Positions 1 through 8,037 of a stretch of DNA of 10,578 bases are shown here, piece after piece. The notes under the pieces are model-generated. The model was not told the origin of the DNA, did not search any database, and saw only the letters and a program-made list of their open reading frames with translations. The stretch's first letter is position 1. Each line of letters opens with the position of its first letter. This stretch comes from Rodentolepis nana (lineage: Eukaryota > Platyhelminthes > Cestoda > Cyclophyllidea > Hymenolepididae). A program made the translations under genes and the position numbers. The DNA lies in assembly GCA_900617975.1 (NCBI GenBank), contig UZAE01002025.1:1-10578 (forward strand). The letters are read 5' to 3'.

Positions 1-208
1 GGGGAGTTGGAACGCGAAGGCGATTAGCTTCCAAGGGGTGGTCCGCTTGATTTACCCCTGTGGTAGATCTGTCATATACGCGAACATATGTGCACTTGGA
101 AACCTCAATCTTGAAATGAATCTCAAATAAACATTACTCGTTCAATATAAATATTTACTTTGTGGGACACGTCATCGCATGCCTGCACGCCATGATTGGG
201 AGGTGCGA
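1..208. other. Unassigned left edge, GC-richer
   Basis: No open frame or RNA gene is recognised here. The first 80 bases or so are clearly richer in G and C than the bulk of the window, which could mean the tail of another repeat cut by the window edge. From about 110 onward the composition becomes AT-rich. The octamer ATGATTGG at 192-199 is the reverse complement of CCAATCAT, which recurs in the tandem repeat that follows, so the repeat array may have a degraded inverted neighbour here. Confidence 0.4.
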
Positions 209-316
209 CCGTACAAACAGTGACCAATCATTATGCTACCGTACAAACAGTGATCAATCATTAACCTCTGTTTGTTTCCGTACAAACAGTGACCAATCAT
301 TAACCTCTGTTTGTTT
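209..316. repeat. 39-bp tandem repeat, about 2.8 copies
   Basis: Two full 39-bp units (239-277 and 278-316) differ by a single base (TGATCAATCA against TGACCAATCA). They are preceded by a 5' part of a unit at 209-238 that diverges after CAATCATTA. Each unit begins CCGTACAAACAG, carries CCAATCAT or its variant, and ends CTCTGTTTGTTT. Where units join, CTGTTTGT (268-275) and ACAAACAG (282-289) form a perfect 8-bp stem with a 6-base loop, so the array can fold or extrude as hairpins. It is a minisatellite by structure. Direct abutment without unique spacers excludes a CRISPR array. A regulatory role is possible but unproven. Confidence 0.9.
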
Positions 317-531
317 AACCTAATCCGCCATCCTGATCATGTTTAAGCTTCCAGCGTGTACACTTTATCCTCAACATACGTTCTGAATAAACGTGCTCCG
401 TGCTACACGTCTGTTTCCTTCATAGCTGGGCTATAGCTTAGCTGGTTCTGGGAGTCTAGCTAGATGTTGGAGAATCTGTCATAGAGATTTCTGAGTTAGT
501 TAGGTTTTACTAGCGTAGCAATCCGCTACAA
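317..531. other. Spacer without a gene
   Basis: No coding or RNA gene is seen. A small perfect hairpin, ATAGC-TGG-GCTAT, lies at 422-434. It overlaps TAGCTTAGCTGG (434-445), which matches the tRNA A-box consensus, but no B box follows at the right distance. The last bases, CCGCTACAACT at 522-532, resemble CCGCTCAACAT at 831-841 and may be a worn target-site duplication of the repeat in between. Confidence 0.4.
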
Positions 532-841
532 CTTCAATTGGTAGGCATTTTGGTACTTATCATTAGCCCTTTAGCTGACTTCGGGCTTCACAGAGGGGAG
601 GAAGATCAAAGTGGGAAAAATTCGAGAGGAAGGACAGAAGAATGAGTCACAGATGTAAAAGAGGCAGACGGACACAAAGGTCGAGAAAATGTAAGATGAG
701 TACTGTGGAGTGGTGCAATATGACATAGTGTCGGGTCATGGTAGTTAGATGTCAACTGCGGGTTTATAGGCTTTTGCCTTATGAGCATACGTTGCCCAGG
801 GTGCACCACGTGGTGGGTCTATCGCACACCCCGCTCAACAT
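532..841 (+). repeat. Interspersed 300-bp repeat, copy A
   Basis: This is one of five near-full copies of the same family in the window. The order of shared blocks is: ggcaggctttatgatag-like start (here degenerate, from 539), cattagccctttag, tgacttcgggcttcacagag, cacagatgtaaaagaggcag, gacacaaaggt, gtactgtggag, catggtagtt, gtcaactgc, gcatacgttgcccagg and gtgcaccacgtgg, then a tail ending ctcaacat. The 5' end looks about 15 bases shorter than in copies B, D and E. The open frame on the opposite strand at 606-809 lies wholly inside the repeat and shows no protein family. It contains the 12-base palindrome CACCACGTGGTG (804-815). Confidence 0.85.
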
Positions 842-843
842 AA

Positions 844-1215
844 ATGAAAGATTTAAAGCGTGACACTCTACCGCTAAAAGCAGTTATAAGAGCAACTATT
901 TTTATATTGTCTACCATGAAAATACAAGTTTACTTAAATTTTAATAGCTTAAACGGAAGCAATGGTGGAAGGGGGGGGGATGGAATTAAAATTGTCAAAT
1001 ATAAAGAAAATGAACAGTCTGAGTATTTATTTACCATATTTTGGGCAATCGAAACCAGTAAGCAATTTGATCGTTTAAGTCAGCTGACAATTCCAGGAGC
1101 TCCAGATTTATGCAAGAAAGAAGTCGCTGAGAGAATAGCAAATATCACGAAATGGGATGAGAACAAAGAGAAGTGGCGTTCGCCGATGAAAATTGGAGAT
1201 GCGGATGAAAGATAA
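844..1215 (+). CDS. Unrecognised 123-codon open frame
   Basis: This is the longest open frame in the window and starts three bases after repeat copy A. I do not recognise the product. The predicted protein has a short hydrophobic stretch near residues 15-25, a glycine-rich turn coded by a G9 run at 971-979, and a charged, lysine- and glutamate-rich C-terminal third ending in KIGDADER. No signal peptide, catalytic motif or repeat is evident. Its frame depends on the length of the G9 run, which is prone to slippage and to sequencing error. It could be a chance open frame or part of an exon. I consider a real gene unlikely but not excluded. Confidence 0.15.
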   Translation: MKDLKRDTLPLKAVIRATIFILSTMKIQVYLNFNSLNGSNGGRGGDGIKIVKYKENEQSEYLFTIFWAIETSKQFDRLSQLTIPGAPDLCKKEVAERIANITKWDENKEKWRSPMKIGDADER

Positions 1216-1664
1216 ATAAATGAGACAGGAGCCACTGCTCTGTCGGCCTTCTTGCATTATTAGTTGGTTTCGGTTACAGGAGGATCATGGGAATGCAGTT
1301 CACTCCTCGGTTCTCTCAATGGAATTTAATTATTGAAAGTACTTTTATTGGAAGTCAATTTGGGGTAGGGGAGGGGGGGGGGGTAGATTCATACTTGGAG
1401 AAATTTCTGACTAAAAGAGGGAATCTTCATTTAACAGAAACCAAAACACTTGACATTTTTCATCAAAGACAATATTTCCAGTAATGTAAAACTATAGCTA
1501 TTCCTGGTATCACAATATTTTGTTCCGCCGTTAATAAACAGAGAAATATTAGTCTTTAGAACAAAAATTGAATTTTATTCCATAATTGTAAACAGCTTTA
1601 TCTATCTGTAATCAAAAACAGTTATTTAAGATTTTTTCTAAATAAATTTTTTTCATTAATTGCG
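1216..1664. other. No recognised gene; G-rich tract inside
   Basis: The 65-codon open frame at 1287-1484 has no recognisable motif and runs through a poly-G tract that codes only glycines, so I do not call it a gene. Bases 1485-1664 are AT-rich and featureless. Confidence 0.35.
1362..1383 (+). repeat. G-rich tract, quadruplex-like
   Basis: The order is GGGG, TA, GGGG, A, then eleven G. This meets the usual definition of an intramolecular G-quadruplex on the plus strand, since the final run can supply two G-tracts. It stands out sharply in AT-rich surroundings. Confidence 0.8.
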
Positions 1665-1675
1665 TTGACAACGAG
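1665..1675. repeat. Target-site duplication, left of copy D
   Basis: TTGACAACGAG here is identical to 2007-2017 on the other side of repeat copy D. An 11-base perfect match exactly at both edges of a mobile repeat is best read as a target-site duplication. Confidence 0.6.
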
Positions 1676-2006
1676 GGATATGCAATAGGCTTTTCTCTAC
1701 TTGGTGTACACTAAACAACGTATACTCATACCACAAAAATGTTTATTAACCGGCAGTTGACTTCTCTCCTCAAACTACCATGACCCCAATGTATGTCGTA
1801 TTCCCCCATTTCCACAGTCTTTGCCTAACCTTTTTCTCTACCTTTGTGTGTGACTGTCTCTATTACATCTTTACATCACTCTTCTGCCCCCACCCCTCGA
1901 CTTTCTGTGCCTTTGAAGTTCCTCTCCTCTGTGAAGCCCGAAGTCAACTAAAGGATAAATGATATCTATCATAAAGCCTGCCCCATTGTAAATAAATGGA
2001 GAAATT
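1676..2006 (-). repeat. Interspersed 300-bp repeat, copy D
   Basis: This is a reverse-strand copy of the family. Read on the minus strand it starts aatttctccatttatttac, continues through caggctttatgatag and ctttagttgacttcgggctt, and runs on to gtacaccaag and a diverged tail. TTGACAACGAG flanks it on both sides, which gives the best estimate of the element's true ends: about 331 bp here. The 60-codon plus-strand frame at 1780-1962 is a shadow within the repeat. AGTTGACTTC (1755-1764) and GAAGTCAACT (1940-1949) form a perfect 10-base inverted pair within it. Confidence 0.9.
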
Positions 2007-2017
2007 TTGACAACGAG
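2007..2017. repeat. Target-site duplication, right of copy D
   Basis: TTGACAACGAG here repeats 1665-1675. The ten bases TGACAACGAG occur once more at 2181-2190, so the word alone is not unique, but both edge copies lie exactly where the element alignment stops. Confidence 0.6.
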
Positions 2018-3680
2018 TATGAAAATGAGCATTAATGAGTAACTAAAACAATCTTTCTGGTAATCCAGTGATCAATACGCCCAGCAACCGTAGAGTTGAC
2101 AGTCTCGAAATCAATGCTTATCGTTGCACATCCAGTGAGAGTTTATTGGCAGTGGAGGGGGGAGGTGAATAAAGGAAATATGACAACGAGAGGAACTCCA
2201 AGATACCAATCACAACCCCCAAGTTATGTGATACCAATACTTCCTTTGTTGGTGCTGAGAATGGTTCAAATGTAGGAGAATGGAATAGGGTTTGGCTTCC
2301 AAAATATAAACTCCCAGGCAACTCTCAGAAACATGAAAACAACACTGTGAGCATAAGTGTAATTACCTTACGGAATCCAATAGAAGCTTCATGTTTCATG
2401 GTTAGCACCATATGTTCTTAAATAAATTTTCATACTTGCTTGCAGTTGGTAGTGGAATAACTAACGCTAATCACCATGTTGATAGATCTATGTCCGCAAG
2501 ATAAATAAGCTTAATTAAACTAGCGCAACAATATTTCGCAAAGTAGACTCTTGCCATCATGAATACACCCTATCAGCAGCTATTTATTTTGTCATTTAAG
2601 GGAAATTGAATTTGTTTAGTCACTTGTAGCAAAGATATGATTTTGCCTCTAATGTGACGTGTACCGAGTAGAGAACAATGCTGCTACTGAAGGTTTCAGT
2701 GTGCACCGTATCCAAATTTAAAATACTAATTAAATTACATTAATATCTATTAATTGGGCGGTGTGAAGAGTAAAGGTAATTTGTAATTTGATTCGGTAAC
2801 CCTGTCATAATCTAGATTTCGAATTTATTAAATAATTTATTTTTACATTGAAAGAGACATTTTAAAAGCTAACTTAATTAAAATAATCATTTTTGAATTA
2901 AAAGCAAATAGAATTTAATCATAAATAAATTATCATTAAACTGATTTGTTTTTGGGTATTTGCATGCACAATAGCATCTAATTTTTTCTCCTAACACCAA
3001 TGGCAGTTTTTTTCTGAAACGAAACTTCCTTTTTCAGAGAAAATAGAAATAGCTAAAATAAGAACATTCTATTGGAGTTCACGAGTTTTCCCCAAGTGTC
3101 CGAATAGAAGTAAATGAAGATGGAAAGGATAATTATAATCTGATCTCTGAATAATTTGAAATATTTCCCTTTTTTCGCAGTCGTGAATACACCCCCAAAT
3201 TATTGAGCATGAAAGTAAAAGTTTCGTGGAATTTGCGCCGATTTAAATTAATATAACATTTTAAAAAAGAAAAAAACAACATCTTTTTGATCTTACTTAA
3301 AACTCAACAAATAAACGAAAAAAAATAAAATTGGGAGGAGGAGGTACGTTTTTTATTTTAAAATTGACGAAAAATTGTATGTCGAAGTAGTGGTGCATGA
3401 GCAAACAAATTATCAATTTCATTTTTTTAAGTGAAAGTTGGAAAAAAACAGTTGCATCTTAATTTCCCCATGTTTAGGAAGATCACACGAGGGAAACTTG
3501 CAATCTCATAAATAATGAATGCAAATTATATGTGACCTGTTAATTAAGCTTAATACATTTATATGCAAAAATGAATATCTATTTAAATAAAATACTCAAT
3601 GAATATTTGTTGGTAATCAATGCTCTTCAAACTTGTAAGAAAACCATAATTAGATCCAATGAGATTATTTCAAACTTTTA
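2018..3680. other. AT-rich intergenic or intronic DNA
   Basis: No coding region, RNA gene or named repeat is recognised across these 1.6 kb. The 67-codon minus-strand frame at 2118-2321 has no family signature. Bases about 2700-3640 are especially AT-rich, with many runs of T and A and several taaataaat-like words. TGAATACACCC occurs at 2560-2570 and again at 3184-3194. Long introns of invertebrate genes look like this, but I see no flanking exon to support that reading. Confidence 0.5.
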
Positions 3681-3779
3681 AATCCCTTGCGTCTGCTCCC
3701 ATGTGCAAGCTGATAGTGTCCACTCTTTTGGAACTAATCCAAGGCAAATTACTAATTGCACACAAATAAATAAGTTGTC

Positions 3780-4050
3780 TGTAATTTTGCTTGACCACTT
3801 ACGTTCAGGCTTCTGCAAGTATATCGGTTCGAATCCTACCCAACTTCCTATCTCCATCTCCAATCTTCTAACAACCACAACCCTCCTCCAACCCGATTTT
3901 ATCCAATTTCAGTTCCCCTTACGTATTTCCAACATCACCACCACCCCCACCGCCATCATCATCATATCTCCACACCTGGTATCCCTTATCTTATCCTATC
4001 TGCAACAGATTCAATAAATTGTCCTAATGAATTAAATAAATAAATAAATA
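3780..4050 (+). repeat. Possible degenerate tRNA-type SINE
   Basis: GGTTCGAATCC at 3826-3836 is a perfect match to the pol III B-box consensus. About 39 bases upstream, TTGCTTGACCAC (3787-3798) is only a poor A-box candidate. A pyrimidine-rich body (about 3837-4015) follows, and a (TAAA)n run at 4033-4050 closes it, as in many SINE and LINE tails. The T-arm and acceptor stems do not pair well, so this is no functional tRNA. The 104-codon frame at 3703-4017 runs through the pyrimidine-rich body, gives a threonine-, isoleucine- and serine-rich low-complexity product, and is not called as a gene. No second copy is present here to confirm the element. Confidence 0.35.
4033..4050. repeat. (TAAA)n microsatellite
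   Basis: About four and a half uninterrupted TAAA units form a short simple repeat. It may be the tail of the SINE-like sequence just upstream. Confidence 0.8.
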
Positions 4051-4640
4051 TCTCAAATCTTTATCAGGCTAACATGATGATCCCTTTGCGTTAGACTTAT
4101 TTAAAATCGACGTTGGATCCTTGAGTAATTCTAACCATAACCTGCTACGTATCATAATTGATGACTGAAATACTCATAAACAGGAGTCAATTTGATGTCT
4201 GGTCACGCACAACGGAGGAGTTATTACAGAAAAGAGATATTAAATTACCCCTCCACTCCTTGAGGGCGACACCTTAAACCATCGCCTTAAATTCGATCTA
4301 GAACCGTTTATCTCTATTTATCTCCTGTCATTGTTTAGTTTCAATTTCGAAGGGGGAACAGCAGAGGGAGGGGGGAGAGAAAGGTGAAATTTAAAAATTT
4401 TCTTAATAGAGTATAAAATTCCAGCGGCAGTTTGTATTTTTTGCTTCCAAGGCTGTCATAATTCGAGATTTGTCGATTTAAGGCCATTGAGAGTTCATTG
4501 ATTTTAATTTCACCAATCCCGTAATATACGAATCAGGTTAAAGCTGTCTGAGTGTAGCAGAAACCTCTGCATGAAGAATTAATCCGGTTTAAATAAAACC
4601 AGGTGGGAGTACCAATAACTTCATTTGAGATCCAGGATCA
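4051..4640. other. No recognised gene
   Basis: I see only AT-rich DNA with short purine-rich patches, for example around 4350-4385 (agggggaac, gagggaggggggagaga). No open frame of interest is present. Confidence 0.45.
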
Positions 4641-4960
4641 CGATAGACCTACCTCCACGTGGTGCACCCTGGGCAACGCATACTCACACGCCAAAGGGTC
4701 TACCAACTGGCAATGCATCAATTAAATTCTGACTTCTAACTACCACCACCCCACTGTATGTCATATTCGACCACTTTCACAATACTCACCTCACCTTTTT
4801 CTCTATCTTTGTGTGTCTGTTGTTTTTTAAATCTGTGAATTGCTCTTCTGTTTCTCCTCTCGACCCTCAGTAACTTTGATGTTCCTCCCCTCTGTGAAGC
4901 TCGCAGTCAACATCGGGGTTAATAAGAATTTTAATAAAGCCTGCAATTTAATATAAATTA
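4641..4960 (-). repeat. Interspersed 300-bp repeat, copy C
   Basis: This reverse-strand copy is recognised by cgatagacctacc, CCACGTGGTGCACCCTGGGC (4655-4674), ccactgtatgtcatattcga, ctttgtgtgtctgt, tcccctctgtgaagc and ataaagcctgcaattta. The junction between the ctttag block and the start region is altered (cgcagtcaacatcggggtt in place of the usual sequence), so the copy has diverged there. Clear flanking duplications are not visible. It reads against copies A and B, so pairs could form large inverted repeats. Confidence 0.85.
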
Positions 4961-6270
4961 GTATTTTGTGCCTATTGACAGGTCAGACAAACCGTTTGTC
5001 TCCATTTTTCTTGCAAAGATTGCTATGGGAAATGGTCTTACATGGCATTCCAACACTTATTACAGGTATTAAACTTAAATGGGTTAAATCTGTTACAGAC
5101 ACTACCTACCTCCTTTTCATACGGTCCCGTAAATAGTAAAAGAATGAACAGTCATTAAGTTAGCATATTTACCAATTAGTTAAACATTTATATCTCGAGC
5201 ACGATCGTCTATTAATGGCTGAATAATTTGAAAAACCTGTATCTCAACGAGCCGCTTCTATTTGTGAATTCCATTTGTATCATGCTAACTAGTATCGCCA
5301 TGCTATTGGAAGATAAACGCTTGCAATTGACATTATCAGTCCATCCAGTTAAGCTAAGAACACTATGACATCACAAACTCGAGAACAAACTCCTAGGACC
5401 AGAAGTTGGACTATCGCCTCAATGAAGAAAGTGCACAACCCAAATTCAAAATCAAGGCAAGTGAAAGGAAAAAACCACAGAGGAAAACCAGTTTTGCGAG
5501 GCATTTGACTATTGAAACAATTGGATGCAAGACTAAAAATAGAATGGAGAAATTTTGGCCACGAAACTCGAAGTTTTTCACACCCCTTCGCGATTCGAAA
5601 GAAAAGTCGGTTGTTGATTGTTTAAAATGATTACCAGGAGAGCGACAGAGAGCATTAAGCACTTTAGCACACATTATGTCGGCCAACCTGATCTATTCTA
5701 AGAAATAAACTTACGATTCTCACGTAAGAACTCGAAATCACTGTGTGAAATCTCAATTACTCCGGGTTAGAAGTTAGCACTTGAAATGAAGCAAAAAAGA
5801 AAAAAACAAAAAAAAGTAACACGCGAACAAGGATATCATACTTGATATACAATGAAATACACTTCCATTTGTCACTACCACTTTGTGTTGGTCTTCGGAG
5901 AGACCATACGGTGGGTCCCAATTCCAACAAAAATGTTTTAAGGTTTCTCTCTCTCACTCTCCGCAAAAACAATTTCTCTCAATTATTCTGATTTTTAAGT
6001 GTTTCTCGATTTCAATAAATAATGATTGTTTGTAACACAGCAAGCAATTTCTGTAGTTGAATATTCACACTCACTCTACTTCGGATTACCATTTCTTAAA
6101 ACAGCAAACTTCTAATACAAGTTGAAATGATTTTGAGTTTTACAAGAATTGGAGATAAGGATGGAAGCTTTCAAAGTTCTGAATGGGATTCTTTGAATTT
6201 GCATTTCGGCAGGAAAACGTTTGTAGTAAAATAACTTTCAGTAATGCACATTGCTGTCGTTTAAACTGAA
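4961..6270. other. No recognised gene
   Basis: Overlapping open frames on opposite strands at 5406-5630 (+, 74 codons, basic) and 5411-5686 (-, 91 codons, with a hydrophobic segment) cannot both be real, and neither shows a known motif. A minus-strand frame at 5757-5972 includes LGPTVWSLRRPTQSGSD near its middle, which looks protein-like but which I cannot place. Bases 5793-5818 are A-rich and 5943-5962 are TC-rich. Confidence 0.4.
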
Positions 6271-6278
6271 ATACTCAA
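6271..6278. repeat. Possible target-site duplication, left of copy B
   Basis: ATACTCAA here recurs at 6592-6599, at the far edge of copy B. Copy A also ends in ctcaaca, so the right-hand word may belong partly to the element and the duplication is less certain than that of copy D. Confidence 0.4.
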
Positions 6279-6591
6279 AATATTTATTTATTTATTTCAA
6301 ATGGCAAGCATTTTGATTGTTATCATTAGCCCTTTAGTAGACTTTGGACTTTACAGAGCGGAGGAACATCATAGTGGGAGAAATTAGAGTGATTCACAGA
6401 TGTAAAGAGGCAGATGGACACAAACGTAGAGAAAAGGTACGACGAGTACTGTTGAAGTGGGCGAATTTGACATACAGTTGGGTCATGGCAGTTTGAAGTG
6501 AGAAGTCAACTGCCAGTTAATAGACTTTTTTGCCGTATGAGTATACGTTGCCCAGGGTGCACCACTTGGAGGTAAGTCTATCACGCGTCCC
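6279..6591 (+). repeat. Interspersed 300-bp repeat, copy B
   Basis: This forward copy starts with an A/T-rich lead that includes (TTTA)n at about 6283-6297. It continues caaatggcaagc, tatcattagccctttag, cacagatgtaaagaggcaga, gacacaaacgtagagaaaag, gagtactgtt, gggtcatggcagttt, gagaagtcaactgccagtt, gtatacgttgcccagggtgc and accacttggaggtaagtcta, and ends near gcgtccc. It aligns with copy A across nearly its whole length. No tRNA-like promoter boxes, coding frame or terminal inverted repeats are visible, so I do not assign the class. A SINE without a tRNA head, or a LINE 3' end, are both possible. Confidence 0.9.
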
Positions 6592-6599
6592 ATACTCAA
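6592..6599. repeat. Possible target-site duplication, right of copy B
   Basis: ATACTCAA here matches 6271-6278. The following bases (catgttttgc) are unlike those after the left copy, as expected at an insertion boundary. Confidence 0.4.
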
Positions 6600-7889
6600 C
6601 ATGTTTTGCTCACAGTGATTGGATATAATAATGATTGCTGATAAATTGCAAGATGATATTTACCTTAGAATTTTAGAAGTTATTAACCAAGCTGACTTCA
6701 TAAAGTAACTGTGAGTCTTAGAAATCTATTTTGAAACAGAATGCTATTCCGCAGGGCCAGAGGAATGCAGTAGGCATTTCCAAATGAGAAGATCAGGAGT
6801 TACTTTGAACAACCGCAAATTTGGCGAAGTTGAGTGACTTCAAGTACTTTTCCGTAGAAACCATCAGCTAACTAAGAGATCATTCATAAGTGTGTGTAAT
6901 TTGCACACACTTTAAATCTTTTGCTTACAATACAATCGAGTTAAAGAGAAATTTTGATTTCAAATTTGGGTCTTGAACTTTAAGATTACTTAAAAGGCTT
7001 CAGGCTGCGATTAGTACTTTCAAAAGTATTGATACTTGGTCTGAAGTCGATCCTTAAAAATGACTCAATTTTATGGGTTTTTATTATTCAAGTGTCTCAT
7101 TTTTGTAAATGTTTGGTTCTCCATTTTGCAGGCCAGTTCAAATACTCCTGATAATAGAAGAATTCAAACAGTTGTAATTAACCGAGTAAAGAGGATTGAA
7201 AGGTGAAGCCGTTTTGAAATAGAATCGTAGGAATACATTTCCATGCAGTCGGGTGTATTCAGTTGAAATTATTCTCACAATTGCAACAACGATTATTAGA
7301 AATACCATGGTATTTCGGTTTACCTAAAAGGATTAATACACAACTAATCATATAATTGCATCTAAAGTTCACAACATAACCACAAATATGTCAAGGGGGG
7401 GGGGCGAGAGAAATGCTGACGTATTTACAAATATGTCAAAACCAAATAGAACGTGATGAATTTAGTTAATTAGTTTGGATAAGTAGTCCAAGAATTAAAT
7501 GTTCTTTTCTGTTTGAAAGGATGAAACATAAAATAACTGTTAATATCAATAAGGGAGCAATCTACTCTCTCATGACCTATCCACTTTACTTGGTGGAAAT
7601 TTTGAATTATGCAACAGGGAGAATAGTGGAGTTAGTACTGCAGTAGACTTACTTCCTTCAATAAGTGACATCAATTGGCTTTTATTCCTGTTCCAAATAG
7701 CAGTAGTTACTTGGAATTCACAACTTACTTTTGCCTGTAATTTGATCACATTTCCAGATGTTAGGAATTACCGAAGGGGAATTCGCGTACAAATGTGAGA
7801 TCGCCGACACATGCCGCTTTTGCAACTTCATGTTGGACTATTTGTCATGTTCTTCGGAACCAAGTCAGATTTACTATCAGATTTGATCT
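6600..7889. other. No recognised gene
   Basis: The stretch is AT-rich and no frame in it shows a family signature. Integrase of the retroelement to the right would be expected here on the minus strand. I looked for the zinc finger and the DDE-type motifs by eye and did not find them. A G10 run and a 13-base direct repeat lie at 7382-7439. Confidence 0.4.
7382..7439. repeat. 13-bp direct repeat around a G10 run
   Basis: ACAAATATGTCAA occurs at 7382-7394 and 7427-7439. The 32 bases between begin with ten G (7395-7404), followed by cgagagaaatgctgacgtat. The layout resembles a short insertion with duplicated flanks, or a local duplication. Confidence 0.7.
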
Positions 7890-8037
7890 GAAAGTCTGAA
7901 TTGGTAAATCAGAAGCACATTAGATTGCAATATGAGTTCCTGCTTCCAGATGTTCCATAACTGTCAGGGGGGGGGGAACAATACCAAGAAGTGTATTTCT
8001 GAAATAGGTGGTTCAATGGTTCACGAACTTTATGCAA
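7890..8037 (-). pseudogene. RNase H N-terminal remnant
   Basis: Starting at 8037, LHKVREPLNHLFQKYTSWYC matches the linker and first part of the gypsy RNase H region (LHKLR-PLN-LL-K-W-W). After a C10 run on this strand (7976-7967), QLWNIWKQELILQSNVLL continues the pattern. A further frame change leads into SDLPIQTF (7913-7890), close to the block just before the first catalytic aspartate. The DAS motif that should follow is not visible, and I cannot follow the element below 7890. Confidence 0.75.
7967..7976 (+). repeat. G10 run inside the retroelement remnant
   Basis: Ten G on the plus strand, a C10 run in the coding direction, sit where the RNase H region should read approximately W-S-P-E/D-C-Q. 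The run has replaced a few codons and shifted the frame. Confidence 0.85.

Noticed and set aside
209..316. CRISPR-like short repeats
   Set aside because: The units abut directly with no unique spacers, and the setting is eukaryotic. It is a tandem minisatellite.
434..445. TAGCTTAGCTGG, a match to the tRNA A-box consensus
   Set aside because: No B box lies 30-60 bases downstream and no tRNA cloverleaf can be drawn. It also overlaps a small hairpin that explains the self-complementarity.
1780..1962. 60-codon plus-strand open frame
   Set aside because: It lies wholly within repeat copy D and is not preserved in copies C or E, so it is a chance frame in a non-coding repeat.
3703..4017. 104-codon plus-strand open frame
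   Set aside because: It is a low-complexity product of pyrimidine-rich DNA within a probable SINE. It has no conserved motif.
5406..5686. Overlapping 74-codon (+) and 91-codon (-) open frames
   Set aside because: They are antisense to each other with unremarkable composition and no family signature. I could not choose either as real.
5757..5972. Minus-strand frame with PTVWSLRRPTQSGSD
   Set aside because: It looks protein-like over a short stretch, but I cannot tie it to a family, and the C-terminal part is a poly-phenylalanine run from A-rich DNA. A blastx search would settle it.
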